Positions 22,826 through 34,671 of a DNA stretch of 64,000 nucleotides are shown here, one piece after another; the stretch's first letter is position 1, and the number at the start of each line of letters is the position of its first letter. This DNA is from Wolfiporia cocos (lineage: Eukaryota; Basidiomycota; Agaricomycetes; Polyporales; Phaeolaceae). Location of the stretch: positions 3,596,001 through 3,660,000 of the forward strand of contig JACCLO010000004.1 of NCBI GenBank assembly GCA_029448655.1. The letters are read 5' to 3'. A program made the translations under genes and the position numbers. The notes below the pieces were generated by a model, which saw nothing but the letters and a program-made list of their open reading frames with translations, was not told the origin of the DNA and did no database searches.

Positions 22826-24149
22826 TCATCTGGTGTCGTGCTGGGGCACCCCATTTTGCACGAGCCCCAACGTCGCCACCGCCTCGTCATGAGGACACAC
22901 GCGGAGCGTATGATGGAACGTACAAACACCATATGACGGCCCCGCCGAGATTGATACGCCACGCCTATCACGCACTATTGCAAACGTCATAAGGTTCATG
23001 GGTGTTATCATCACAGCTGGTTCCCGGAGCCGGCGGACTAGAATACAACGGGAGAGCGCGAGAGACAACACGGAACAGCAGAGATTACAGCGAGTAGAGT
23101 CCACATCAGAAATGCTATGACGAAGCTGCAATTGCGAATGGGGAGTAGTCAGTTCCTCTAGCAGGGCAATTGACCAGGTTCTATATGAATGCCAAGCAAT
23201 GGGACTAATATAGCCCAATTCGAGCTGTTGCTTGTCTAGTACTTTGAGCCCCTTCTGCAGAGACAACAACCGACGCAGCTCGTTACACGTGTTCCGAGGA
23301 ACATCGAGATACAAGGCATACCTGTATCTCCGACCATGGGCACAGACACCCGCGCAGGCGCCGACAAGAGCGAACCACAGTGCAACGGTCACGCCCAGCA
23401 CCATCCACACCTGTGGTTCCGAGATAGACGCGTCCAGGTAGCAACATGAGGCAAGATCGTATCAGTCCATCAAGGGTGAGCAGCAGATCCACCCAGATGA
23501 GGAAAGTGTCACGTTCGGCGTTCCCCCAGTTGAGCGTCAAGACGCCGTCTGACTCGCTGCGCACGCGATGGCGCACAAATGCGACGAAGACGACGGTGGC
23601 GTTGAGCGCGACGAGGGGGCCCGTGATGAGCGTCAGGACGGCGGCACCACGGGAAGGTCCGCGGTCAGGCCGCATAAAGAAGGACGCTAGCAGGGCGAGG
23701 AAGGTGAAGCCACAGGCTGTGACGCGAGATAAGATGGACGGATTTTACGTGCTGCGGACAGCCGAGCGCACCTATCGGGTACAGGACCAGGACGGCACTG
23801 ATAGTGCGCGAGACGTTCAGGTCGGTGGCGTGCAGGGCGGCGAGGATGGTCCTGTTGAGGACGTAGCCCAGCCGAGCCTTGGAACACTGCGCGCTGTTGC
23901 CGACATTGATAACGCTGGTCACACGACGCGAAGTCGAAGGCTGTCAGGGCAAGTATAGAACGGACGAGTGTATATGATCACTCACGAGACATCCACTGCC
24001 GAAATGCAGTAGCCCCATACGCCGAACCACACGCTCCCGCTGGCATCGACTAGGCTGGTCGCGTGCGCTACAAGATAGAGCGCCTTGATGATTGTAGCAG
24101 AAAGAAGCAACAGCAGACACGCCACAAACGGCGTCACGGCAGCGAGCAT
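22826..24149 (-). CDS. SUR7/PalI-type four-helix membrane protein
   Basis: Exon 1 (23986-24149) gives [20 protein letters not shown] and the family motif WFGVWGYC. Exon 2 gives [13 protein letters not shown] and a helix ([10 protein letters not shown]). Exon 3 gives [14 protein letters not shown] and [22 protein letters not shown]. The last exon gives [30 protein letters not shown], the CSKARLGY motif and the spacing of four helices mark the SUR7/PalI superfamily, which includes eisosome proteins and the pH-sensing helper PalI/Rim9. Which of these roles applies cannot be decided. After HGRRYR (about 23321) the frame stays open to 22826 but loses any family likeness; a splice there (GTATGC) to a short last exon is as likely, so the 3' end is uncertain. 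Confidence 0.7.
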
Positions 24150-25174
24150 GGCAACACCAGGCGCTCAGTGAGTAACACGATATCGCCAGAGAGTACACGT
24201 CGCGCAAGAAGTGAGAGGGCGCGCTTGGGCGCTATGCTTAATGAGACGAATGTGGAGCATTACAGGTCATCTTGCCAGAGAAAACGAGCTGGCGTGTGCC
24301 CACTCCAAAGGAAGCGCCATCGCAGCAGGGCGTGGCGGACAAGAGATGATTGCATTGCAAGGGTGCAGCGTAACACGCGAAGGGCGTGGGAAGAGTGGGC
24401 GGGGTGGGCGCGCCTCGACGGGTCGACGGTCGCGTCGACCCTTACCCGGAACAGAAAAGAAGCGTTGCAACAAGCGAGGATAAGATCAGACCTGGACGCC
24501 AAGGCGGGTCCAGTCGTCCCTCCTATTTCTGCGCGAGGGCGTGCGGGCACCGTGCGCGGAAGCGAGCAGGCTGCACGCAGGAGACGAGGAGCGCGACACC
24601 CGCTGAGCCAGCGACCGCCACAGCGTCCGTCGCACGGTCACGCTCGGTGGCTGTAGCGCGAATGCATCTGTCTCCTTGTGAACACCTCGCTTCCCACACT
24701 CGAGAACGTTAGTCCTGCTAGCCCCTCCCGGCCCTGCGCTCGCTCAGACGCTGCCTTGCGCCAGCCCAGCAGCCCGCCGATGGGCGTGGGACATGGCACG
24801 GCGCACAGAGCGGCACATGAGAGGAGAGACGGCTGAGAAGTGTTTCAGCAGAAGCGGACGAGTCGCCTAATCGGGAGATGTGTGTAACGTGGAATGCCCA
24901 AAAGGAGTTTAGCTTTGTTTGTGCAACCTGCATACGGATAAGAAGCGCGGCGCCCAGAGTTTATTCTCTATCTCTTTCTCTCTCGCTCTCTTGTCTTCCC
25001 CTGCGTCGTCAGGCAGCGACCGCATCGCTCTCTTCTCATATACCACTAATGTACGTGTTTTTCTCGACGCTGTCCAGCGTACTCTCCTCCCGTCGCGCTC
25101 GTTCCCATTGGCAAGCAGCACAACGCGTCTGATCAGCGATCATTTTACAGCTCGTCGACCACTAGTCATCCGTA
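24150..25174. other. GC-rich intergenic and pyrimidine-rich promoter
   Basis: No gene is supported. At about 24960-25005 the plus strand is a CT-rich tract (TCTCTATCTCTTTCTCTCTC), typical just upstream of strongly expressed fungal genes. It lies 170-215 bp before the next start codon. Confidence 0.55.
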
Positions 25175-26275
25175 ATGTCTGACACTGCCGCTGCCCCCGC
25201 CCCCGTCGAGGAGGTCAAGCCCGCCGAGGTTCCTGCCATTGAGACCCCCGCCGCCGAGTCCTCTCCGGAGGTCGCTCCCGCTGCTGTGAGTCGCCAGCCT
25301 GTCGCGGTCGCTTAGCGAGTTCTAACCGAGCACGCGCATCACAGGAGGAGCCCAAGGAGGAGGCTAAGGCTGAGGAGCCCGCGCCTGCTAACGAAGAGCC
25401 CGCTGCCGAGCCTGCTGCTGAGCCTGCTGCTGAGCCCGCCACCGAGGAGCCTGCTGCGCCTGAGGGGGACAAGCCTGTGAGTCCCTCGTTGATTCTTGTC
25501 TTATCGCGTCCTCATCGATATTGCTTAGGCTGAGTCTGCCGCTACGGAGACCAAGAAGGAGGACCGACCCAAGAGCCCTGGCCTGTTGGCCAAGCTGCTC
25601 GCTCCCTTCAAGCACGAGAAGAAGGACAAGTCTGAGAAGAAGCCCAAGGAGAAGACCTCGAAGAAGACCGAGAAGAAAGAGGAGGTGTGTAGTGCACGAA
25701 TTTGTCGAGCTGGGCTCAGGGTTCGCTGACATCGCGCACGCAGGCTGCCGCTCCTGAGCCCGAAGAGGCGCCCAAGGAGCCTGAGGAGGCACCTGCTGCC
25801 GAGGCCCCTAAGACGGAGGAGGCACCTGCCGAGTCCTCGTCTGAGCCTGTCAAGGAGACCGAGAACGGTCCCGCCCCCGAGACACCCGCAGTTGAGGCTG
25901 CACCCGCCGAGCCCGCCGCTGAGACCGCCGCTGCCGAGGCGCCCAAGGAAGAGAAGGTCTGTCATCTGACTTGCTGGATGGTTCTCGTGGTAACTGATCG
26001 TCATCATGCAGAAGGAGGAGCTCAAGCCACCAAAGTCGCCCAAGGTTGGCCGCCGGTTGTCTGCTCGCGTCGGTGACTTCTTCAAGTCAAAACCGAGGGC
26101 GGAGCACAACACCCCTCCCAAGGTTGAGGAGAACCCCCCAAAGATCGAGGAGTCTGAGCCCATTGCTCCCCTCGAAAACCCCGCGGCGGGCGAGGAGGCG
26201 TCGCCGGCGCCTGCGTCGGAGGAGCCCAAGGTGGAGGCACCACCGGCGGCAGCCGTCGTCGCTGCTGCCGCGTGA
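25175..26275 (+). CDS. Acidic Ala/Glu/Pro-rich protein with a basic RRLSARVGDFF motif
   Basis: Five exons: 25175-25285, 25345-25476, 25529-25684, 25744-25956 and 26012-26275, giving 291 residues. All four introns are phase 0. The protein is mostly low-complexity Glu/Ala/Pro (EEPAAEPAAEPAAEPATEEP and similar). Two conserved-looking basic islands interrupt this: SPGLLAKLLAPFKHEKKDK in exon 3 and PKVGRRLSARVGDFFKSK in exon 5. No catalytic domain is seen and it has no signal peptide. The islands could bind membrane or a partner as amphipathic helices, which is a guess. The pyrimidine-rich promoter and the strong codon bias toward C/G at third positions suggest high expression. Confidence 0.8.
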
Positions 26276-26932
26276 GGCATCGTCGATGTTGGTTGTTCTC
26301 CCTTAACTTTATGACTTGTCACGACGTCTTCCCTCTTCATGTCTCACATCTCCACTCCCCTGGTTGATTCCCGCTCATCTGGATTGGTCCCATTGTCTCT
26401 TCCTTTGGCTTTAGTGTATGACGCGGATCTAGTCTTACATTTGCTTCATTCACGACTCATGTTCTTCTGTCCATACCTGTGCAGCTAGGCCGCTGTCACT
26501 CCACCTAATGTCGATCCGAATAGCGCGTTATCCACATACCCACTTTCATTCCGATGACCGTCACTGTGCACCTGCGCCCCTGTACTGATTTTACGTACAT
26601 GGAGCAACAGGATGTGGGCACCTTCAGGGGGGTTGGATGAGTGATCGTCGACAGGGCCCGTGGTCTTGATGTGAGTTGATTGCTACGCAACGCGATGGAT
26701 GATGCTACGGCTCTCCGTGCCCACCGCTCAGCTAAAAAGGTGAAACCGGTCGTGTGCCGCATGATAATTGATATGTTATGGCACGCTCTCGCCGCCACCA
26801 CCCGCGCCCGGCCGCCGAATTGGAAAACAGCCAGCATGTGATCGATCGAGTCACCGAGACGCGACGCGCGTGCCGTCCAATCACAGCGCGCGCCTTGCAC
26901 TTTGCTTCAGACACACCTACCAGACACTTGTG
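26276..26932. other. Intergenic, no gene seen
   Basis: This holds the 3' flank of the acidic protein and the promoter of eIF2B epsilon. The open frames found here show no family signature. Confidence 0.45.
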
Positions 26933-29731
26933 ATGCCGCCGAAAGCATCTGCTGGCAAGGAGAAGGATCTCGCGGACGAGGAGGAGGTCCTCCAGGCCGT
27001 CGTCCTCGCGGACAGCTTCAACAAGCGGTTCCGACCGCTCACTGTGGGCAAGCCGCGGGTGAGTGCGATTTGTGTGCATACACGGGATCATGCAGCTGAG
27101 TGCGTCAAAGTGCCTACTGCCTATATGCAATGCGCCTCTGCTGGACTGGACGTTCGAGAGTCTTGCGCTCGCGGGTGTGCAGGAGGTTTTTGTCATCTGC
27201 CGATCGTATTCCGAGCTCGTGAAGAAGGCAATCCGGTGCGTCGGATACTGTTCACACCCCCCTGCCGCTCACGCCTCGACAGGGAGTCCAAGTGGTCGAA
27301 GCCGGGCTCGGGGCTGAAGATCGTGCCGATCATCACCGCGAAGGAGACGTACTCGCCGGGGGACGCGATGCGCGACATCTACACGCACGGGATCATCACG
27401 TCCGACTTTGTGCTCGTCGCGGGCGACCTCGTGAGCAACGTGCGCATCGACGAGGTCGTGCGCGCGCACAAGGAGCGCCGCCGCACGACGAAGGACGCGA
27501 TCATGACCATGGTCGTGAAGGAGAGCGGCGCCCGCCACCGCACGAGGTGCGTGAGCCGAGCCCTGCGCGTCCGACGGAGCCCCATGCGTCGATGACAGGC
27601 CGAGGGGCGAATCTGCGGTGTTCGTGATGGACGCGGAGACGTCCGAGTGCTTGCACTACGAGCCCGTCACGGGCTACCCGCACAAGCCGATTGCGCGGAT
27701 ACCGCGCGAGATACTGGCGGAACACCCGGAGGTGGAGATCAGATATGACCTGATTGACTGCGCGATCGACGTCTGCTCGGTCGAGGTGTGTCCGCTCTGC
27801 ATTTTCCGCGAAGAGGCGCTGAGCACCGCGCGACGGCACAGGTCCCGTCATTATTCCAGGACAACTTTGACTACGGCGACATCCGAAGAGACTTTGTTCA
27901 TGGCGTGCTCACGTCCGATCTGCTCATGAAGAACATCTATTGCTACGTCGCCAAAGAGGGGTACGCCGCACGTGTGGCGGACACACGGAGTTATGATGCG
28001 ATCAGGTGCGTCTGCTCTGACGTCGGCGACAAATGCGCGGGAAGCGTCGATCGCTGACTCTCAGCGGACAGCAAAGACATATTGTCAAGATGGACGTTCC
28101 CACTGGTGCCTGACAACAACCACCCGGGCGATCATTCATACGAGCATCTGCGCGGGAACAAGTACATCGCAAAAGACAACTCTGTCAACCTCTCACGGTA
28201 ATTTGTCTTCCCTAAATTGCGCGAAGTGCATATGGTAATTTCATTCTCACCCAGAACGTGCAAAGTGGGCTCCAACACGCTCATCGGCGCACGCTCCTCC
28301 ATCGCAGAGAACGCGTCCGTGTCCAGCAGCGTCATCGGACAGCGCTGCACGATCGGCCCAGGTGCGGTGCTCAGCGGCGCGTACGTATTCGACGACACGC
28401 ATATCGGCGCGAACGTGCATGTCGAGGCGAGCATCATCGGCGCGCGCGTGCGCATCGGCGAGGGCAGCACGATCCGTGCAGGATGCTTGATCGCCGACGG
28501 CGTCGTGCTCGGGAAGAACGCGCGCCTCGAGAAGTTCGCGAGGGTGTCGCAGAAGCGGGCGGAGTTGGCGGCGAGCGACGCAGACGAGGAGGACGAGGAG
28601 GAGTGGGAGGCGGTGGAAGCGCGTAGGTGTCGCTATATGCGTCTAGCGAGTGTACGCTCAATGACTCTGGAACTCGTAGACCAGGATTCGGTAGCATCGT
28701 TCCTCGGCGAGGGCTCAAATGCGATTGTGTGGCCCAAGATGGCCCAAGATGAGGATGACGAGGTGGACGAGGTGGAGACGTATGACAACCAACGGCTCAT
28801 GCGGATAGGTACGTTGCCCCATCACCAGCCGGGTGCCGGTGTCTTGACCACATCTGTGTCTCTGCAGGAGACACAGCCTCCGACCTCGACCTCTCAGACG
28901 CAGGCTCGATGACAGAGTCCGAGTCCGGCGACGAGTCCGACGACGAGTCCGACCCGGGTATGCACGCGCTCTCGCGCACGTCGTCGGCGACGTCCGCGTC
29001 GCTCGCGCCGGGCGCGTCCGTGTCGACGCTGCACACGCTGCACGCGTCCGCGGCGGACTCGGAGTTCCGCTCGGAGGTGCGGCAGTCGCTCGAGCGCGCG
29101 TTCGCGGAGGGGCACAGCGTGGACAACGCGGCGGTCGAGCTCAAGACGCTGCGCATGGCGAGCAACGTGCCGCTGCGCCGCGTGCGCGAGGCGGTCGTCG
29201 CCGCGATCGTCGAGCGCATCCCGCTCATCGAGGGCGACCCCGCCGGCCAGCGCCGCGAGATCGCGCGCATGGTCGGCCGCTGGGGCGCGCTCATCGACAG
29301 GATCGGCGGCGTGGACCCCGTCGAGACCGTCGAGGTGCTTCAGGTACGCGTCTGCGTTCATCGGACCCGCGCTCGCACAGAGATCCGCGCAATTGGGCGT
29401 TCCGTGCCTGGCTGACTGATCGCTCACACGTCGTTTCGACTCGCAGGTTCACTGCGCGCAGTCGACGCGCCTGCCGCTCTTTGGGCAGATCCTCGCGGCG
29501 CTCTACCAGGCCGATATTGTCGAGGAAGACGACATCCGCACGTGGCATGCGCGCCCGGCGTCGAAGGGTGGGGAGCAAAAGCCCGGGTCGCTGCGCGAAG
29601 GCATGGAGAAGTGCTGGGCTGTGGGTAAGCGGATGATCGAGCAGTTTGACGAGCAAGAGAGCGAGGAGGAAAGCGAGGAGGAAGAGGAGGGTAGTGAGGA
29701 AGGTAGCGAAGAGGAGAGCGACGAGGAGTAG
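26933..29731 (+). CDS. GCD6: Translation initiation factor eIF2B subunit epsilon
   Basis: This is the catalytic subunit of the eIF2B guanine-nucleotide exchange factor, which recharges eIF2 with GTP. From the start MPPKASAGKEKDL come the nucleotidyltransferase-like domain (QAVVLADSFNKRFRPLT, then after an intron CLLPICNAPLLDWTFESLA) and SDFVLVAGDLVSN. Next are the left-handed beta-helix hexapeptide repeats (VGSNTLIGARSSIAENASV and following, to about 28540). An acidic linker (DADEEDEEEWEAVEA) leads to the C-terminal W2/HEAT domain (EFRSEVRQSLERAFAEGHSV ... VPLRRVREAVVAAIVERIP ... FGQILAALYQADIVEEDDI). It ends in an acidic tail of Glu and Ser, a family feature used to bind eIF2 beta. At least seven introns. 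All domains are present and in order. Confidence 0.93.
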
Positions 29732-30008
29732 GGCGTAATGAGGACGCTCTTGAGCAGCTTGTGGGCGATCGCGGAGGTGAGTTGCTCGCGACGACTAGAA
29801 GAAGGACTGCCGCCACATGTGTAGCCTACTAATACATTGCTGTATCCATCTTGCCTGAATTGCGCTCGATGGCTCCACATAAAAATCAACACGGGTATAT
29901 ATTACTTCATAACAAGGAAGATATAAGGTGCTGTATCTATGCTACGAGGTGCGAAAGTTCGCCGTCATCATGGAGCTCGTGAGCACGAACGTGGAAGCGA
30001 GTATCCGC

Positions 30009-30396
30009 CTAGTATTTGAGTATAATGTACAGGGCGTGAATGATCCCGGGGCTGCGGAAGAAGTCAGCAGGAGATTTTGAGAGGCAGAGCAAAAAAAACG
30101 CATACATGTAGCCCAGACATGTCTGGAAGGCATGTCGCAATAAGCATGCGGTTCTCCCAGTGAACGTTCGCAAAACATACCAGAACGATATTGATGAGAA
30201 AGTCGGCGCCGAATCCTCGCTCAAGAAAAACACCGACTGGCGGAAGGATGATCGCGAAACTGGACACATTCAGTCAGTTGGGATTTCCGCAGAGTGCGGT
30301 GAAAGGGACAAACAGGATCTGTAGGGTGGGTCAGCCAAGGCTCGGCGGTTCAAGCTGCATACGCACCTTGCAGATATCTGAACCTGTGAACGGCAT
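30009..30396 (-). CDS. PMP3: Plasma membrane proteolipid 3 (UPF0057/PMP3 family)
   Basis: This is a small two-helix hydrophobic membrane protein; in yeast Pmp3 controls membrane potential and salt tolerance. Exons on the minus strand are 30367-30396, 30314-30318, 30181-30259, 30106-30122 and 30009-30051. Together they are 174 nt for exactly 57 residues, the usual family length. The product begins MPFTGSDICKILFAIILPPV, has the family signature GVFLERGFGADFLIN, and ends PGIIHALYIILKY. Two exons are tiny (5 nt, ATCCT, and 17 nt), and every junction has GT and AG. Without the 5-nt exon the frame cannot pass from exon 1 to exon 3. Confidence 0.92.
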
Positions 30397-31345
30397 GGTT
30401 GGATGTAATGTGCGACAGGGACGAGTCGAGTCCTGAGGCGTGTCTTATAGCGGGACAGCACGGGGTCGATGCGTGTATGACGTCACCTGCCTGTGGCGAC
30501 CTGGGTCTCCGTCACAGCCCGGCTATATGTACCCCGCATGCAGTGTTGAACATCACTGAGACTCAAGCGGCCACCATAGCAGTGTATAATCACAGGACTT
30601 CTCGCAGTCCCAGCCACGACTCGGCAGTGCAGATGCTGCTCGCATGAATGCAGGCCCTCTCCGCATTTCCCATATGCAACCCAGGACCTCGGACCATACG
30701 CGCACCACTGTAGCCTCATGGAAATCGGTGGCACGGGCATGCTTGTGAGGGGCGCTCGGACTGACATGGCCTTACTTCATCCATACGTGCTTGCTAAGGG
30801 CCAAGCAGCAAAGTATGTTATGGCGTGATTTTTACCGTATGCCGCGCCGGTGGCTAGCCAGGAACCGTGACTGGTGCACCAAACGCATGCATGACATGCT
30901 CCTGCGGCGCCTCAGACATGCCACTTCCGACCTTGGCGTCCTAGATATCTCTGGTGCGGGCACCGATCAGTTGATGCGCCCACAAGCCTGATCAGTGTGT
31001 CTATCCGACGCCCACAATACCATCGAGTCTGGCTTGCCTGAGGTTCGATGTTATCGCGCTGCTTCTCTGGGTGTGATTGTGCGAATTTGTTTACTTGTTC
31101 ACGGTACGATTACAAATCCAAGGCGCTTCCAGGCGTGTCAAACGCATGCTACACGTTATAATCACTGCTGGAGCAACTCACTGCACTTTGGGTCGCACTT
31201 TCGTTTCGTGGTTTCAATCCGTCGCGAGCCCGCGACGGAGCTTTTTCTCACATCGGAGAGCCACCAGTAAGATATATATTGATGCTGCTCATTTGCGCTA
31301 GGGCCCGGGCTTACGTGCGATGTGTGTCTAGATCGACTTGGACAA
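30397..31345. other. Intergenic, no gene seen
   Basis: This is 950 bp between the divergent PMP3 and formamidase genes. The open frames here have no family signature. Confidence 0.45.
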
Positions 31346-32389
31346 ATGGACTACACCACTGGCGCAGTAAAATTGCTTGATGAGCATGTTGGCATCCCAT
31401 ACACAGACTCCAACGCAGACGATCCTTACCATCAATTCGATCTTTACGTCCCGCGCGTCGTTGCGTCTGACAAAGGCAGAAAGCCTTTGATCTGCTTCAT
31501 CCATGGCGGCGCTTGGCGTTCGTGAGCAGTTCCTCCGTCCATTGCACGACAATCCAAGCACTGAGACAGTGGCGACAGAGAAGATAAAGCAGATCACGCT
31601 ATTCTCGCGCGCCGCCTCACAGCGAACACCGGCTTCCCAGTCGCCATCCCCAACTACCGTCTCACAACACCCACCTCCCCGCTCCGCCATCCTGCCCATG
31701 CTGAGGACATCCTCGCCTTCCTCGAGTTCCTCATGACCTGGAGGGGCCCGTCGTCTTCTGCGACCACCGCCAGCCCCCCATACGACTCCCACAGACTGTA
31801 CCTCATCGGACACAGCTGTTCCGCGCACATGCTCACCTCCATCTTCCTCGCCCCGCCATCCACGCTCGCTCCTGTCGTCCCCTCTCCACCGCCGTCCCCA
31901 CCTACGAACGGCTCGCCCGACCTCCCTCCGTCTCCCCTGCCCACGCCCGCCACGCTCGCGCCCTCGCCCGCGCTCCTCACGGCCACGCGCGCGCTCGTCC
32001 TCTCCGAGGGGCTGTACGACCTCGACCTCCTCCTGCGCACGTACCCCGCGTACAAGTCGTGGTTCGTCGCGCCCGCCTTCGGCCGCCTGCGCTCGTACGC
32101 GCCGTGGAACCCCGCGGGCTACGGGCAGCGCGAGGGGGGCGGCGCGGTCAGGTGGCTCATCCTGCACTCGACGGGGGACACGCTTGTCGATCGGCCGCAG
32201 AGCGAGGCGATCTGGACGCGCCTGAGGGAGCTGTACGCAGAGGAAGGCGCAGCTACGGATGGGAAGATGAGGATGGTCGAGAGGAATTGGGACGAGATCA
32301 CGGAGGATCATAATGATGCCTTGGCGCAAGAGACATACCCGAGGATCGTAGGGCAGTTCATATTGGATGACGTTCAGACTTGCGGCTGA
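31346..32389 (+). CDS. BNA7: Kynurenine formamidase (arylformamidase), alpha/beta-hydrolase
   Basis: The enzyme hydrolyses N-formylkynurenine to kynurenine in tryptophan breakdown and NAD synthesis. The start [14 protein letters not shown] is followed by the oxyanion-hole motif FIHGGAW, then an intron (about 31524-31580) and [14 protein letters not shown]. The nucleophile elbow is GHSCSAHM, the acid is in [10 protein letters not shown] and the catalytic His in TEDHNDAL near the end. The HGGAW motif separates this family from ordinary lipases. A Pro-rich insertion (about 60 residues, [17 protein letters not shown]...) follows the nucleophile and makes the protein longer than yeast Bna7. It lies tail-to-tail with kynureninase, the next enzyme of the pathway, 48 bp away. 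Confidence 0.85.
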
Positions 32390-32437
32390 GAGAATCGCTC
32401 GTTAATACAGCGTGTACTTCTTTGACGTTGCAGTAAT

Positions 32438-34136
32438 TTACACTTCGCCCTGGACACCTTCGCTTTCCACCATCGCGAGCACCTCGTTCAGCACGGCGAC
32501 GCCCCTCTCCACGTCCTCCCATGTATTGTACAGCGGACACGGCGCGAGCCTGATCACATCCGGCTTCCGCGAGTCGCCCACCACGCCCCGCTCCGCGAGG
32601 CCCTTCAGCACGCGCGGCATGACCCCCCGCCCCGTGGGCAGAAACAACAGCGACAGCTGCGCGCCACGCTCGGCAGGCTCCGCCGGCGTGATGATCGTCA
32701 CGCCCACGCCCTCCGCGCCCGTGAACGACGCCGCCTGGTCGACGGGCACGTAGAACCGCGACACGCGGAGCAGCGCCTCGAGGTATCCCGTGAGGCGCAG
32801 GCTGCGCACACGAAGCGGCGCGATGCCGCCTGCGTCGCGGAAGACCTCGAGGGACCCGAGGAGCGAGACCGTCGCGAGCACGGACGGGTTGGACTGCTGG
32901 AAGCCCTGTGCGCCGCGGATGCGCGCGAAGCGCGGCGGCATCGCGAAGCGCGTCGTTGGATCGTGGCCCCACCAGCCTGCCGCCCTGGGTGCGCCGCGGA
33001 CAGTGAGACCGGTGTGTGGAGGGGAGGGAGGAGACGCACCGGATGGGCTCGTCCGCCCAGCGCTCGTGCACGAAGATCGCGCCGATGGAGCCGGGGCCCG
33101 CGTTGAGGTACTTGTACGTGCACCAGACCGCAAAGTCGACGTCCCAGTCGTGCAGCGAGAGAGGGACGTTGCCGACCGCGTGCGCGAGGTCCCATCCGAC
33201 CATACAGCCCTATCACTTCGTGGCATCATAGGCTGGGGAGAATGTGGAGGGCATGAACGCACCTGAGCGCGCGCTGCACGCGTGATCTCTTCTATGAGAA
33301 AGACTTGGCCTGTGTAGTATTGCACCCCGCTGAACAGCACGAGTGCTATGCGTTGTCCCTCCCGAGCGATGGCGTCGAGGATGTCAGACGTGCGGAGGGT
33401 GTATTCGCCCGGTCTCGGAGAGAGCTCGATTATAGCGTCCGCAGGGTCGAGCCCATGGGCAAGGATCTGCGAGGACATTGCATACTGTAGCAAAGGAGAG
33501 TCAGTTTGCGCAGACGTCGACGTGAATGTCGCGAACCTGGTCGGACGGGAATGCGCGCGCCTCGCAAAGAATCTTGTACCGTTCCTTCTTCGTGGGCCGG
33601 TAGAAGGTGCCCATCATGAGGTTCAGGTTGGCCGTGAGCGTGCCCATGCATGCCACTTCCAGTTCACTCGCACCTATGCGACCCTTCAATGCCTGCTATC
33701 CGTGAGTAGTGGAGGACGGCGCGGACCCACGAGGTCGGCGAGTACGGGGTGTACCGTATCTGCGATGCTCATCCAGTCGCGACCGTGTGGATGATCAAAA
33801 TGACCTTCCACGCCCCTACATAGGTATCCACAGTCAATACGATCCAGACGTTACAGTTTGTACGTACCGTGTTGCCCATACTTCGATCTCCTCTTCCACC
33901 AGCTTCTTGGAGCGCTTTGGTAGCACACCAAGCGAGTTTCCGCACAGATATGTGCATGGTACATCCTCTGTCCGCTCGTCCTTGAGCAGATCCGTTCGAT
34001 TCAAAAGGTGGAGGGTCCTACCGAGTTCTGGAGCGACCGCCGTCGCTTTCATCTGACGATACGTCGGAATCACGAATTCGGAGCGGAATGCGCTCAGCGG
34101 ATCATTGTCAGGCGAAAGCTTGAACGGCGAGGCCAT
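32438..34136 (-). CDS. BNA5: Kynureninase
   Basis: This PLP enzyme cleaves kynurenine or 3-hydroxykynurenine to (hydroxy)anthranilate and alanine. The start [14 protein letters not shown] leads to [20 protein letters not shown]. The next exons give [51 protein letters not shown] and the PLP-lysine motif [20 protein letters not shown]. Then come [20 protein letters not shown] and the C-terminal [20 protein letters not shown]. All known motifs are in order, over about five introns, and length fits the family. An upstream in-frame ATG at 34220 would add 28 residues. The product of the neighbouring formamidase is its substrate. Confidence 0.93.
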
Positions 34137-34671
34137 GGATTCTTTCAATGTGGCGGAATTGCGTGAAGTGTTGCGGCAAGCGGTGGTTAAAAGAAACCGC
34201 TCGCGGGTGAATGATTGCAAAGCAGAGACCGGGTGGCATGCTCCGGTTCAGAGTCAGTATGACCGAGGAGGACTATTGATTTGCTGAGGGATGTGGGTCT
34301 GGCTAGCGCGTCACTTGCAGTCGGACCGTAGTCACTCGTGCTAGCACTCGATCAAACCGGCAATCAAAAGAACATGCCAGGCTGAATATCATTCACACAA
34401 AATATCATGAAGGTGTCAGCGGGTGGTACACTGAACAACAGGTGCATAGGAGATACAACGACGTAATGTACGCATGAAGGAACGCAGGGTGTGACAAGGA
34501 CACGCAACAACATTAAGCAAAATCACTGTAGGAATAAGTAGATGAAAGTCATGAAGATCCTGCAACGTCCATTAACAAATGCTCTGCGCCACTCGTGAGA
34601 AGTCCGCAATGGAGGGAGGGTAGCAAGATGTGGGATATCGTGGGCCGTGCGGGAGAGGAAGAGATTGTCGC
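34137..34671. other. Intergenic, no gene seen
   Basis: Upstream flank of kynureninase and downstream flank of the syntaxin gene. AT-richer than its surroundings, with no exon-like frame. Confidence 0.45.

Noticed and set aside
24063..24656. A 197-residue open frame on the plus strand
   Set aside because: Its product is Arg-rich and without motifs, and it overlaps the spliced membrane gene on the other strand; GC-rich shadow frame.
31328..32329. A 333-residue minus-strand frame over the formamidase
   Set aside because: The plus strand carries the full hydrolase signature; this frame is Arg/Gly-rich and motif-free.
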